Assembly: GCF_013304735.1 (NCBI RefSeq)
Contig: NZ_JAAITI010000010.1
Span: 45,800 to 109,799 of the forward strand
Source: Blautia luti
Lineage (GTDB): Bacteria > Bacillota > Clostridia > Lachnospirales > Lachnospiraceae
Direction of reading: 5' to 3'
Length of the DNA: 64,000 nt
Positions within the stretch are counted from its first letter, which is position 1; each line of letters begins with the position of its first letter. Positions 1-8,852 of this stretch are shown piece after piece. Under the pieces are notes generated by a model. The model had not been told where the DNA came from. It worked only from the letters and a program-made list of their open reading frames with translations, and ran no database searches. The translations under genes were made by a program, and so were the position numbers.

Positions 1-551
1 ACCTGAAGATGCTCCATCAGATATTTTTTTACAAGACCATCATCCACCACTTTCAGATCCAGACGCACACATCTGGAACGGATGGTAGGAAGAAGGCTGT
101 CGATATTGCTGGTCAGCAACAAGATCACCGCATATTCCGGCGGCTCCTCAATTGTTTTCAAAATGGCATTCTGCGCCTGTACTGTCATCATCTCCGCATC
201 TGGAATAATATAAATCTTATACGGACTGCAATACGGCTTGATATCCACATCATGGACAACCTGATCTCTCACCTCGTCAATGCTGATGCTGCCAGGTTTC
301 TCATGAGTCACTGTGATAATATCCGGATGATTCTTGCCGATCACCTTCTTACAGGAATCACAGGTCATACATGGTTCAGACTCTCCTGATTCGCACTGAA
401 GTGCTGCCGCAAAAGTTCCCGCAAGAAGCTTCTTGCCAGAACCTGCTTCTCCTGTAAAAATATAAGAGTGGGATACCTTCCCTGTCTCTATCGCATTCTT
501 TAAATGCCTGATTATATCGTCATGGCCGATGATGTCATGAAATCCTGCCAT
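1..551 (-). CDS. holB: DNA polymerase III delta' subunit (HolB), 5' part; gene runs off the window
   Basis: The first 183 codons of a clamp-loader ATPase; the stop lies beyond the left edge. Translation begins MAGFHDIIGHDDIIRHLKNA. A P-loop-like GEAGSGKK falls near residues 34-41, a cysteine cluster of the zinc-module type (C-x8-C-x2-C-x2-C) near 51-65, and the sensor segment TIEEPPEYAVILLLTSN followed by LLPTIRSRC, the SRC motif of delta' and gamma/tau proteins. Delta' is the stator of the clamp loader that puts the DnaN sliding clamp on DNA. The order decarboxylase, nucleotide-kinase-like gene, holB resembles the yaaO-tmk-yaaQ-yaaR-holB region of Bacillus subtilis. DnaX is the alternative, but the Cys pattern, start and context fit HolB better. 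Confidence 0.85.
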   Translation of the reverse strand, partial: MAGFHDIIGHDDIIRHLKNAIETGKVSHSYIFTGEAGSGKKLLAGTFAAALQCESGESEPCMTCDSCKKVIGKNHPDIITVTHEKPGSISIDEVRDQVVHDVDIKPYCSPYKIYIIPDAEMMTVQAQNAILKTIEEPPEYAVILLLTSNIDSLLPTIRSRCVRLDLKVVDDGLVKKYLMEHLQ

Positions 552-652
552 AAGAATCACCTCTTTCTGCCTTTTGTGTCCTCCGTCATATCCGGCGGAC
601 ATCTTTCAACTAATTATAACATAATCTTCCGTATAAAAAAAACTATTTTTCC

Positions 653-1240
653 CTATTGTACAGATTTTATATAATTTACGATTTCCTTCACACATTCATC
701 CAGATTATGATTCCGAAATCGCTTCCATATACCAGCTTTCAGAATATTTTCTTCAGAAAAATCATTCTGATCCGCCAGAAAACGTCTGCACATCTCCTCG
801 TACTTCGGCACTTCCTGCGTTTTTTCCCGGGCAAGGGCACGTTCCAGACGCTCCCCGTCCTCCACTTCTATATAAACCGGCCAGATAACCTCATTGCCAT
901 AATACTCCCGGAGACGCATATAAGACTCCAGCGTACCAATACCAAGGTAACTGTCATTTCCTACAGAAACCTGTCCGTCATCCGCTGTAAAATATGTCCA
1001 CGGGCCATAAACCGTCTGATAGGTACGTGCCTCTATCAGCTTCCCGTTTCTTCGAAACTCTTTCAGTTTATTCTTATCTGTAAAAAAATATTCTCTTCCG
1101 TTCTTTTCTCCATCACGGATCGGACGGGTCGTATAAATCACAAGCCGTTTAAGCCCCAGTTCCTGGTTTTCTTCCAGCTGCCTGTAAATACTGTCCTTAC
1201 CGGAAGAGCTTTTTCCCATAATGTAAAAAATCTTTCCCAT
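653..1240 (-). CDS. Guanylate-kinase-like P-loop protein
   Basis: 195 residues. The N-terminus IFYIMGKSSSGKDSIY contains the P-loop GKSSSGKD, and YTTRPIRDGEKNGREYFF (about residues 36-53) is the classical guanylate kinase substrate-binding signature (TTRPxRxGExxGxxYxF). A strong Shine-Dalgarno (GAGGAG) sits just upstream of the ATG. It would phosphorylate GMP to GDP in the cytosol, or be a paralogue with another substrate. It follows the decarboxylase gene by 27 bp and precedes holB, the place occupied by thymidylate kinase in Bacillus. The P-loop variant (GKSSSGKD rather than GPSGxGK) suggests a divergent paralogue rather than the housekeeping gmk, so I leave the symbol blank. Confidence 0.8.
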   Translation of the reverse strand: MGKIFYIMGKSSSGKDSIYRQLEENQELGLKRLVIYTTRPIRDGEKNGREYFFTDKNKLKEFRRNGKLIEARTYQTVYGPWTYFTADDGQVSVGNDSYLGIGTLESYMRLREYYGNEVIWPVYIEVEDGERLERALAREKTQEVPKYEEMCRRFLADQNDFSEENILKAGIWKRFRNHNLDECVKEIVNYIKSVQ

Positions 1241-1267
1241 TTATCTCCTCTGCTGCCATACGCCTGT

Positions 1268-2704
1268 TTACTCATTCTTCACAACGCATACAGTCTCACT
1301 TGTCTGGTCACTCAGGCCCTGTACCTCAAAGCCCTGTTCCAGGTATCTTCTCACATTTTTTACGAAATGTCCAGAAATCTGTTCCCCCGGAACAATCAGC
1401 GGAATTCCTGGCGGATAAAGATATGCAAATTCCGCAGAAGTCCGCCCGATACATTCATCCAGCGGATATCGTTCATTCTCTGCATCCATCGCCTCCGAAA
1501 TACGCATCATCTGTTTCATTTTTCCGTTTTTCAGCGGTTCCTTTTCCACGGGTTCCTCTCTGTACTTTAACGATTCTCTCCGGTCAATCTCTTCAACCGC
1601 TTCGCAAAGTCTTCGGAATCCCTCTTCCGTATCCCCGACTGCTGCCAGTGCCAGAACATAATTCTCCGCCTCCATCTCCATTTCCAGATGGAACTCCTCC
1701 CGGAGAATCTGATGCAGCTGTCTTCCGTTCAGTGAACTGTTCACTGTGGAAAGAAGAATCTTGGATCTGTCAAAATCAAACACTCTCTGGCACTCACAGG
1801 CCTGCGGAGTCACCAGCCGGATATATTTACACTTTCCAAGACGCTCCCGGGCTTTTTCCAGATTCTCTGTAAATACCCGGAACATCTCATCGCCCTCACG
1901 CTCCAGCTTATCCATGCAGGCATCAATACTGCTCATCAAAATGTAGGACGGGCTGCTGCTCTGATAGATTCCCAGAAAACGCATGAGTTTTTCCCTGCTT
2001 ACCCGGTCACTGCACAGATGGGTCACTCCCGTCTGAGTCAGACAAGGCAGAGTTTTGTGCACACTGTTAATTACAACATCCGCGCCAAGCTGAGCGGCGG
2101 ACACCGGAAAATAATCCGAAAAATGAAAATGAGCCCCATGTGCCTCATCTACAATCAAAGGCACACCATGATTATGAGCAACCTCCGCAATCCGCGCCAC
2201 ATCCGACACGATCCCGTCATAGGTCGGGGATGTGATCAGCACCGCTTCAATCTCCGGATTCTCTGCCAGGTACATTTCCACACGGCTCGGTGAGATTCCG
2301 CCGTTTATCCCCAGTCTGGGATCCTCATGTGGATAAATATATGTAGCCCCCAGATCTCTTAAATAAATTGCATGGTAAACCGCCTTATGACAATTCCGTG
2401 CGATCAGGATCTGGCCTCCCTTACCCACAGCCGCAGACACCGCAGCCAGAATCGCCCCGGAACTTCCATTAATACTGTAAAAACTCTCCGGCACACCATA
2501 AAGCCGGGCAACATCCTCCTGGGCCCTTTTCAGGAGATCCTCCGCATGATGCAGGTTATCGAACCCGTTAATCTCCGTAATATCTCTCTCCACCGGAAAA
2601 TCTCCGTCCACAGCCAGCGGATTGCGCTTATGTCCGGGCATATGAAACGGGTAAAAATCACTTCTGCCGTATGACTCCAGTTTTTTATACAATCTTTCTT
2701 CCAT
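1268..2704 (-). CDS. Orn/Lys/Arg decarboxylase family protein (PLP, fold type I)
   Basis: 478 residues. The N-terminus carries FYPFHMPGHKRNP, the family start motif. The PLP region has VDEAHGAHFHF and, 20-odd residues on, the Schiff-base lysine segment SVHKTLPCLTQTG. The C-terminal part (YPPGIPLIVPGEQIS) is the C-terminal domain of the Orn/Lys/Arg decarboxylases. Short members of this family (YaaO/SpeA type, about 480 residues, lacking the N-terminal wing domain) make agmatine or cadaverine from arginine or lysine; the substrate cannot be read from sequence. First gene of a likely decarboxylase, kinase-like, holB operon; RBS AAGGAG precedes the ATG. Confidence 0.9.
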   Translation of the reverse strand: MEERLYKKLESYGRSDFYPFHMPGHKRNPLAVDGDFPVERDITEINGFDNLHHAEDLLKRAQEDVARLYGVPESFYSINGSSGAILAAVSAAVGKGGQILIARNCHKAVYHAIYLRDLGATYIYPHEDPRLGINGGISPSRVEMYLAENPEIEAVLITSPTYDGIVSDVARIAEVAHNHGVPLIVDEAHGAHFHFSDYFPVSAAQLGADVVINSVHKTLPCLTQTGVTHLCSDRVSREKLMRFLGIYQSSSPSYILMSSIDACMDKLEREGDEMFRVFTENLEKARERLGKCKYIRLVTPQACECQRVFDFDRSKILLSTVNSSLNGRQLHQILREEFHLEMEMEAENYVLALAAVGDTEEGFRRLCEAVEEIDRRESLKYREEPVEKEPLKNGKMKQMMRISEAMDAENERYPLDECIGRTSAEFAYLYPPGIPLIVPGEQISGHFVKNVRRYLEQGFEVQGLSDQTSETVCVVKNE

Positions 2705-2746
2705 AATTCTCCTTTTTCAGCCAAACATTAAAGCGTTCATGTAATA

Positions 2747-2787
2747 ATAAAGAGGGACTATCCTTAAACGATATTCCCCCTCTTTAT
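2747..2787 (-). terminator. Hairpin between the two-component operon and the decarboxylase gene
   Basis: Ten-base perfect inverted repeat ATAAAGAGGG / CCCTCTTTAT with a 21-nt loop, downstream of the response regulator and upstream of the decarboxylase. The U-tract on the minus strand is weak (TTATTATTA), so termination may be partial. Confidence 0.55.
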
Positions 2788-2816
2788 CCTCATCGTATCT
2801 GTAATCCGGTATTTTC

Positions 2817-3506
2817 TCACACCTTAAACCGGTATCCCACACCCCAGATTGTCTCAATATACTGAGGCTTGGCAGTATTAAACTCAATCTTTTCACGGAT
2901 CTTCTTAATATGCACCGTCACAGTAGCGATATCACCCACAGATTCCATATCCCAGATTTCACGGAAAAGTTCCTCTTTCGTAAATACCCTGTTGGGATTT
3001 TCAGCCAGGAATGTCAGAAGATCAAACTCTTTGGTGGTAAATGTCGTCTCATCGCCATTGACCCATACACGTCTTGCCGTCTTATCAATCTTAATACCAC
3101 GAATTTCAATCACATCATTCTTGTGCACATTGGAACCAACCAGACGGTTATAACGCTCCATATGCGCCTTCACACGGGCAACCAGCTCACTTGGACTGAA
3201 CGGCTTGGTCATATAATCATCTGCGCCAAGACCAAGTCCACGAATCTTATCAATGTCGTCCTTCTTTGCGGAAACCATGATGATCGGTGTATTTTTCTCC
3301 TCACGGACCTGTCGGCAAATGTCGAAACCGTCCACCTCCGGAAGCATCAGATCCAGAATAATCAGATCAAATTCTTCTTTCATGGCACGTACAAGACCGG
3401 TATCTCCACGGTTCTCAATCTCCACCTCAAAACCGGAAAGCTCCAGATAGTCCTTCTCCAGATCTGCAATCGCTTCCTCATCTTCTATGATCAAAATTCT
3501 ACTCAT
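2817..3506 (-). CDS. OmpR/PhoB-family response regulator
   Basis: 229 residues. Receiver domain: acidic pair EDEE at 8-11, phospho-acceptor Asp in LIILDLMLPEVDG (D52), switch region VSAKKDD and TKPFSPSELVARV. C-terminal winged helix: TTKEFDLLTFLAENPNRVF, and TVTVHIKKIREKIE as the recognition region, ending IETIWGVGYRFKV. It is a DNA-binding transcription factor activated by the kinase encoded immediately upstream; the kinase ORF overlaps its start by 8 bp, so the two are translationally coupled. The signal and targets are unknown. RBS AGGAGG lies inside the kinase 3' end. Confidence 0.95.
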   Translation of the reverse strand: MSRILIIEDEEAIADLEKDYLELSGFEVEIENRGDTGLVRAMKEEFDLIILDLMLPEVDGFDICRQVREEKNTPIIMVSAKKDDIDKIRGLGLGADDYMTKPFSPSELVARVKAHMERYNRLVGSNVHKNDVIEIRGIKIDKTARRVWVNGDETTFTTKEFDLLTFLAENPNRVFTKEELFREIWDMESVGDIATVTVHIKKIREKIEFNTAKPQYIETIWGVGYRFKV

Positions 3507-4656
3507 TCATCGGTACCTCCTGATATTTTCTAAGGACAAAATACATAATCGTTCCGATTCCCAGCCGGCTCGTTGCCCAGACCTTTCCGCCGTGATCCTC
3601 CATGATCTTCTTTACGATGGAAAGTCCGATACCGCTTCCTCCCTTGGAAGAATTTCTGGAAACATCGGTACGGTAAAAACGGTCAAAAATATACGGCAGA
3701 TCCTTGGCGGCAATTCCCTTGCCGTTATCCTCGATCTCCACCTGAATAAAATCACCCACATCCTTCACACGAAGCTGAATGATCCCCTTAGGCTTCTCCA
3801 TATATTTAATGGCATTGCTCACAATATTATGAATCACACGGCGGATCTGCTCTCCATCCGCAATCACCTGGACATCTTTCTCCACATAATTGGCATACAC
3901 AAGCTCAATTCCCCTGGTCTCCATCTCAAGTCCAAGTTCCTCCGCACAGTCCGAAAAATAATCCTCCACATTCAGCTTGCTGAACGTATACGGAATACGA
4001 TTGGTATCAATCTTGGAATAAAATGTCAGCTCATTGATCAGATGATCCATCTCATTGGTCTTATTATAAATGGTACGTACATACCGGTCCATCTTCTCCG
4101 GTGTATCCGCCACCCCATCCATAATGCCTTCCACATAGCCCTTCACCGCAGTGATCGGCGTCTTCAGGTCATGGGAAATATTACTGATCAGTTCCTTGTT
4201 CTCCTTATCCATCAGGATCTTCTCTTCCGTGGACTCCTTCAGCCGTTTACGCATCTCCTCAAAATCCTGGCAAAGCTGGGAAAATTCATCCTTTCCCTCA
4301 ACCTCCAGCACAAAATCCAGATTACCTTCTTTAATGTTCTGGGTTGCCTTCTTAAGCTTCACCAGAGGAACTGCAATACTCCGATAAATCCACAGTCCCA
4401 CAGACAATGCGGTAAAAACAAGAATGATCGTTGCGGTCAGAATCATATCCTTGGCCATCAGCTTCACCTGGCTGCTGGAAGACTGCGCCAGGGAAATATC
4501 GTAGATCATCTGATTCGAATCTGAAGCCTGGCTGCTGCTCTCCTGTACATGTTTCGCCTGCGTCTGGCTGAACCCATAAAGACTCGCGGAAAAAAGAAGC
4601 AGCGGCAGCAGGATGATCGCAACGAAGCCCACAATAATACGTGTTTTTAACTTCAT
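3499..4656 (-). CDS. Membrane sensor histidine kinase
   Basis: 385 residues. Two membrane helices (about 6-28 and 72-91) enclose a short extracellular loop of about 43 residues rich in Ser/Gln, then a HAMP linker, a HisKA domain with SNISHDLKTPITAVKGY (phospho-His 162), and a HATPase domain with N box (NIVSNAIKYM), G1 DNGKGIA, F box YIFDRFYR and G2 GGSGIGLSIVKK. It autophosphorylates and passes phosphate to the response regulator encoded downstream with which it overlaps. The small loop suggests detection of a membrane or cell-envelope signal rather than a large ligand; this is inference. Start chosen for GGACGGAG upstream of ATG. Confidence 0.95.
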   Translation of the reverse strand: MKLKTRIIVGFVAIILLPLLLFSASLYGFSQTQAKHVQESSSQASDSNQMIYDISLAQSSSSQVKLMAKDMILTATIILVFTALSVGLWIYRSIAVPLVKLKKATQNIKEGNLDFVLEVEGKDEFSQLCQDFEEMRKRLKESTEEKILMDKENKELISNISHDLKTPITAVKGYVEGIMDGVADTPEKMDRYVRTIYNKTNEMDHLINELTFYSKIDTNRIPYTFSKLNVEDYFSDCAEELGLEMETRGIELVYANYVEKDVQVIADGEQIRRVIHNIVSNAIKYMEKPKGIIQLRVKDVGDFIQVEIEDNGKGIAAKDLPYIFDRFYRTDVSRNSSKGGSGIGLSIVKKIMEDHGGKVWATSRLGIGTIMYFVLRKYQEVPMNE

Positions 4657-4767
4657 CTGTATCTCCGTCCTTTATAAATTCACACATTCACATACACGTA
4701 TTATAACATAAACTATATTCCCTATCTCTAAATTTTCTATAAAAAACCCCATCTCACCATGCAAGAA

Positions 4768-4794
4768 GCCCCCGGTACTGGCATTACCGGGGGC
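4768..4794 (-). terminator. Hairpin downstream of metK
   Basis: Perfect 10-bp inverted repeat GCCCCCGGTA / TACCGGGGGC with a 7-nt loop, 26 bp past the metK stop. The following minus-strand sequence is CTTCTTG, with the long T run only 20 nt further on, so it is an imperfect intrinsic terminator or a 3' stabiliser. Confidence 0.6.
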
Positions 4795-4819
4795 CTCACT
4801 CTTTGTTCTTCTGAAATGA

Positions 4820-6022
4820 TTATTCGTAGCTGTTGCAAAGATACTTCTTCAGAGTCTCAACCTTGTCCAGATGCTCCCATGGAAGATCAACATCTGTACG
4901 GCCGAAATGACCATAAGCAGCAGTCTGCTTGTAGATCGGACGGCGAAGGTCAAGCATCTTGATGATACCAGCCGGACGAAGATCAAAATTCTCACGAACG
5001 ATCTCAACAAGCTTGGTCTCAGAAAGCTTACCTGTTCCGAAGGTATTCACACTGACAGAAGTCGGATGCGCAACACCGATTGCATAGGAAAGCTGGATCT
5101 CACACTTGTCAGCAAGACCGGCTGCAACAATGTTCTTTGCAACATAACGTGCAGCATAAGCAGCAGAACGGTCAACCTTTGTGCAGTCCTTACCGGAAAA
5201 AGCACCGCCGCCGTGACGTCCTGTTCCGCCGTAGGTATCAACGATGATCTTACGACCTGTCAGACCACTGTCACCGTGAGGTCCACCGATAACAAAACGA
5301 CCTGTCGGATTGATGAAATACTTCGTATCCGCATCAACCATATCAGCCGGAATGATCGCATCAAAAACATACTTCTTAATATCCTCATGGATCTGCTCCT
5401 GAGTAACATCCGGATCATGCTGTGTAGAGCATACAACAGCATCGATTCTCTTCGGCTTGCCGGCCTCATCATACTCAACAGTAACCTGAGTCTTTCCATC
5501 CGGTCTTAAATATTTCAGAGTGCCGTCCTTACGAACCTTTGTCAGCTGCTGAGCAAGCTTGTGAGCCATGTTGATGGCATATGGCATATACTCCTCAGTC
5601 TCATTGGAAGCATAACCAAACTGAAGACCCTGGTCACCGGCACCGATGGAATCCAGCTCGTCCTCATTCATATCGTCCTCTTTCTGCTCAAGAGCCTTGT
5701 CAACACCCATAGCGATATCTGTGGACTGCTTGTCAAGTGATGTGATAACCGCACAGGTATCTGCATCAAAACCATAATCAGCATTGTCATATCCGATCTC
5801 ACGGATCGTATCACGAACGATCTTCTGGATATCAACATTAGCTTTGGTTGTAATCTCACCCATAACAAGTACAAGACCTGTAGTAGTAGCAGTCTCGCAT
5901 GCAACACGGCTCATCGGATCCTGCTCCATCATAGCGTCAAGGATGGCATCAGAAATAGAGTCGCAGACTTTGTCAGGATGTCCTTCAGTTACAGATTCAG
6001 ATGTAAATAAAATTTTTTCCAT
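4820..6022 (-). CDS. metK: S-adenosylmethionine synthetase
   Basis: 400 residues from the ATG preceded by AAAGGAGAAG; longer in-frame extensions lie inside the riboswitch leader and are rejected. The protein starts [19 protein letters not shown], the MetK signature, and contains [12 protein letters not shown] (ATP-binding loop), [17 protein letters not shown] and [19 protein letters not shown], the second MetK signature, ending with the DLPWEHLD segment. It makes SAM from methionine and ATP in the cytosol. Expression is almost certainly controlled by the SAM-I riboswitch in its leader. Monocistronic: flanked by its own leader and a downstream hairpin. Confidence 0.98.
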   Translation of the reverse strand: MEKILFTSESVTEGHPDKVCDSISDAILDAMMEQDPMSRVACETATTTGLVLVMGEITTKANVDIQKIVRDTIREIGYDNADYGFDADTCAVITSLDKQSTDIAMGVDKALEQKEDDMNEDELDSIGAGDQGLQFGYASNETEEYMPYAINMAHKLAQQLTKVRKDGTLKYLRPDGKTQVTVEYDEAGKPKRIDAVVCSTQHDPDVTQEQIHEDIKKYVFDAIIPADMVDADTKYFINPTGRFVIGGPHGDSGLTGRKIIVDTYGGTGRHGGGAFSGKDCTKVDRSAAYAARYVAKNIVAAGLADKCEIQLSYAIGVAHPTSVSVNTFGTGKLSETKLVEIVRENFDLRPAGIIKMLDLRRPIYKQTAAYGHFGRTDVDLPWEHLDKVETLKKYLCNSYE

Positions 6023-6065
6023 GTTCTTCTCCTTTTGTAATAAAACAACGGTTATAGACATAAAA

Positions 6066-6092
6066 AACAGCCCGTACAATCCGGACTGTTTA
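6066..6092 (-). terminator. Expression-platform terminator of the metK riboswitch
   Basis: On the minus strand AACAGTCCG, a 7-nt loop and CGGGCTGTT (9 bp with one G-U) are followed by a T-rich tail. It lies between the SAM aptamer and the metK RBS, the usual place for the SAM-induced terminator. Confidence 0.85.
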
Positions 6093-6107
6093 AATTCTGT
6101 AAACAAT

Positions 6108-6209
6108 CCTCTTATTGTTCGATTGCTCGCTCAGGTTGGCACCTTCCAGATCATTCCGGGGTTGCCGTGGCTTCACAGATCCTTTGTATCTCCACCACTC
6201 TGAATAAAA
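6108..6209 (-). ncRNA. SAM-I (S-box) riboswitch in the metK leader
   Basis: Read on the minus strand, P1 is formed by TTATTCAGAG-type sequence at the 5' side and AACAATAAGAGG at the 3' side. The core shows AGAGTGGTGGAG, then GTGAAGCCACGGCAACC and GGAAGGTGCCAACCTGAGCGA, all S-box consensus blocks (GAGGTGGAGGGA, GAAGCCCGGCAACC, AAGGTGCTAA). The ligand is SAM; binding favours the terminator at 6066-6092 and shuts metK off. Feedback of a SAM synthetase by its product is standard for this class. Confidence 0.93.
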
Positions 6210-6339
6210 GGCTATCTTTTATGAAATTACTGCAACACATACAATATACTTCTCATCCCTAAATGTCAAGAAATTTTTTCTACAAAATTCTCTTTTGATA
6301 AAAAAAAGACAATATCATGAAAACCTGTTGTTTATTCCA

Positions 6340-6367
6340 CAAAGAAAGACCAGACATTTCTGCCTGG
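6340..6367 (-). terminator. Terminator of the pilus operon
   Basis: Minus-strand stem CCAGGCA-GAAA-TGTCTGG followed by TCTTTCTTTG, 34 bp beyond the stop of the last pilus gene. Seven pairs, one of them G-U, GAAA tetraloop. Confidence 0.75.
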
Positions 6368-6400
6368 CCTTTCCTCATGAGCATCCTCTATGAGGAGCTC

Positions 6401-7957
6401 TTATTTTTTCTTTTTTCTCTTTACTGCAATTCCTGCTGCACCACCAATTACCACTGCTGCTGCAAGAATTCCAACCCATACGCCAATCGGTGTATCATCT
6501 CCGGTCTTTACAGAAGTACGTCCTGTCGTTCCTCCGTTATCAGATGTACCACCGCCTGGTGTATTGTTATCCTGAGAAGGTGTCACAGAAGGCTGTGTTC
6601 CCGGTGTCGGAGTCGCTGTCGGATCAGGTTCTGTCTCCTGGCTGTTGGTAATCTCAATGTTGTTAATATAGCTTTCGCTCTTATTCAGAACTACATCGCC
6701 TTCACCACTTACGTCAAACAGGAATGTGTCCTTATCAATCGGATTTCCTTCTTCATCTGTCTCCATTACTGTATAAGTAACAGAATCCGGTTCCTCATTT
6801 GCCTCGAAAGAAACCTCGGCCCTTACTGAACCATTCTGTTCAAGTTCTACATTATTGATCAGTGTAAGTGTTCCATCAGACTCTTCTCTGAAAATACCGG
6901 CATAGAAAGTATCCGCTACTGTATCTTCGTTTCCGTCGACAAGGACTTTCTTGGTAATATCAATATATCCTCTTAAGGAGAATCCATCCGGAATAAAGTA
7001 ATAGTAGTTATTTACATAGGACACGGATTCCGCAGTACCACTCCTGCTGACTGTAGCTTCATTGGACTCATTCTCATCAGGATCTGTAACATTGTAATAA
7101 AATGTGTTTCCGTCCTCCACTTCGATCACATCATTGATCGTCATCGGATCTCCGTTTTCATCCAGCTCAAATATATAATAGGTTCCATCCGGCACATTGG
7201 ACCAGGTCGCTGTTCCACTGTGTGCATTGACAAGATGAATATCCTTCATATAATCACTGCGAAACGGAATGGTTCCATCTTTATCCAGAAACAGGCCAAC
7301 CTTATAAACCGCATCATCTGCTTCCATGTCAAGAACATCAAAATTCTTGTCAATATAAAACAGCTGCTTGGTAACCTGAATTTTCGTTTCTTTTCCACTG
7401 TCATTTGTTACAGCTTTCGGATATGCCTGAACATCATAGGTCCATCCGGTTCCCTCTTCTGCAAAAGGAACCGAAAGAAGCATTGGGGAAACAGACACCT
7501 TACCATCCCGGTTATCCTGTACAATCAGATACATGCCTTCCTGCTGATTGCTGTACACGATTTTTCCCTGTGCGTCTGACTGTTTTTCAATTCCGGTAAG
7601 CCCGATTTTTTTTACTGCGGCAGAAAGAGTCTCTGCGGCAGAATACCAGTCTTCCGCTGTTTTCAGATTTTCAAAATCGACTCCCGTAAACTGAAGCGCA
7701 CTGTCTGCCACAAAATGCACATTTCCATCATAGGATACACTTCCTACTTTATAGAGTGTCAGCTTTACATTTGGAATCGGTTTCTGGGTTCCGTCATCTC
7801 CGGTTTCCTGAACGGTCAGGCTGATAGTTCCGGTTTTTCCGGCTTCATAATTACCGGCCAGAACGATCTGTGACAGACTGCCGATCAGCATTACGCCCAT
7901 CACCAGAAATGCCAGAAAACTGCTAAAAAAATTTTTCCGCTTAGTTCTCTTTTCCAC
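6401..7957 (-). CDS. LPXTG-type minor (basal) pilin with YPK motif
   Basis: 518 residues from a GTG start preceded by GAGGAGG; an upstream ATG at 8014 would lengthen the overlap with the sortase gene and has no good RBS. Layout: signal peptide (RKNFFSSFLAFLVMGVMLIG), an N-terminal pilin-type region ending in GWTYDVQAYPK, the pilin motif whose lysine is used for polymerisation or linking; two Cna-B-like beta-rich domains; a Thr/Pro/Ser-rich stretch; then VKTGD, a membrane helix and a KRKKKK tail. VKTGD replaces the usual LPXTG. As the last gene in the operon with a wall-spanning linker, it fits the cell-wall base pilin; that role is inferred. Confidence 0.85.
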   Translation of the reverse strand: MEKRTKRKNFFSSFLAFLVMGVMLIGSLSQIVLAGNYEAGKTGTISLTVQETGDDGTQKPIPNVKLTLYKVGSVSYDGNVHFVADSALQFTGVDFENLKTAEDWYSAAETLSAAVKKIGLTGIEKQSDAQGKIVYSNQQEGMYLIVQDNRDGKVSVSPMLLSVPFAEEGTGWTYDVQAYPKAVTNDSGKETKIQVTKQLFYIDKNFDVLDMEADDAVYKVGLFLDKDGTIPFRSDYMKDIHLVNAHSGTATWSNVPDGTYYIFELDENGDPMTINDVIEVEDGNTFYYNVTDPDENESNEATVSRSGTAESVSYVNNYYYFIPDGFSLRGYIDITKKVLVDGNEDTVADTFYAGIFREESDGTLTLINNVELEQNGSVRAEVSFEANEEPDSVTYTVMETDEEGNPIDKDTFLFDVSGEGDVVLNKSESYINNIEITNSQETEPDPTATPTPGTQPSVTPSQDNNTPGGGTSDNGGTTGRTSVKTGDDTPIGVWVGILAAAVVIGGAAGIAVKRKKKK

Positions 7958-8849
7958 TTTTTTCTGCCTCCTCTTTTTCTCCCGATACCCGCCTCTTTTC
8001 ACCGCGACGGACAATCAGATAAACCAGCAGTATCAGGATAACAAGCACTACACTTCCCGCAGCTAGAACCTTCCTTGGATCTGTCTTTGCAAGCATCTGC
8101 GGAATTGTCTCATTACTTTCCTCTTCTTCCACATATTCTGTACGGATTCCCCGCACCAGAAGTCTGTGTGTATTTACACCATATGGGGTACAGGTGACAA
8201 GGGTTACAAGATCTTTTCCTTCTACAATATCCAGTTCACTGGTTTCGTCCGGAAGAACTGTCTTGATCTGGTCTACTTTATAAGCCAGGTTTTTTCCAAG
8301 AATATGCAGAATAAAAATATCTCCCACTTCCATCTGATCCAGGTCTGTAAAAAGTTTCGCATTGGGAAGCCCTCTGTGCGCCGCAAGTACCGCATGTCTG
8401 CTGGCACCTCCAATTGGAAGGCTGGTTCCTTCTACATGACCTACACCTTTTTCCAGGACATTTTTGCTGAGGCCATGATAGATTGCAAGTTTTGCCTGAA
8501 TTTTTGGAATTTCGATACTTCCCATCAGACCGTCCCCGTTTGGATCAAGAACCTCATCATAAGGATGTGTCGGTTCATAATCCTCTTCCTCATCAAAAGC
8601 GTCCACAATGGAATTCACAGGATGTTCCGCATTGTATTCTTCTGCCTCTTTCCAGAGCTTCTCATAATTCTCTTCTGAAAGATTCGAAGTCGACTGTTCA
8701 TATTTGCTGATCAGTTTTGCATTCCTGTACTGATTCCACATATCACTGAATGTAGGATAAAGAAAAATTCCTGCCCCTGTCAGAAACACTGCTGCTATAA
8801 AAATATTAAGGACAACATTTCCTTTTTTCTTCTTTTTCTTTTTTGCCAT
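7941..8849 (-). CDS. Class C sortase (pilus assembly), first of a tandem pair
   Basis: 302 residues, N-terminal membrane helix (about 12-31), sortase beta-barrel, and C-terminal membrane helix (VLVILILLVYLIV) with basic tail, the two-helix layout of pilin sortases. Catalytic residues: His158 in LAAHRGLPNAKLF, Cys220 in LVTCTPYGVNTHR, Arg229. The segment before the barrel (HPYDEVLDPNGDGLMG) occupies the place of the active-site lid. It joins pilin subunits by transpeptidation outside the membrane. The gene ends 17 bp inside the minor pilin gene and starts 3 bp after its paralogue stop, so the three are one transcript. Confidence 0.95.
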   Translation of the reverse strand: MAKKKKKKKGNVVLNIFIAAVFLTGAGIFLYPTFSDMWNQYRNAKLISKYEQSTSNLSEENYEKLWKEAEEYNAEHPVNSIVDAFDEEEDYEPTHPYDEVLDPNGDGLMGSIEIPKIQAKLAIYHGLSKNVLEKGVGHVEGTSLPIGGASRHAVLAAHRGLPNAKLFTDLDQMEVGDIFILHILGKNLAYKVDQIKTVLPDETSELDIVEGKDLVTLVTCTPYGVNTHRLLVRGIRTEYVEEEESNETIPQMLAKTDPRKVLAAGSVVLVILILLVYLIVRRGEKRRVSGEKEEAEKSGKEN

Positions 8850-8852
8850 AAA

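Noticed and set aside
3487..4524. 345-codon plus-strand ORF opposite the histidine kinase
   Set aside because: Lies fully opposite a gene with all kinase motifs; His/Ile-rich composition typical of a shadow frame.
4768..4794. Transposon inverted repeat
   Set aside because: Single short hairpin just after metK; no transposase or partner copy in the window.
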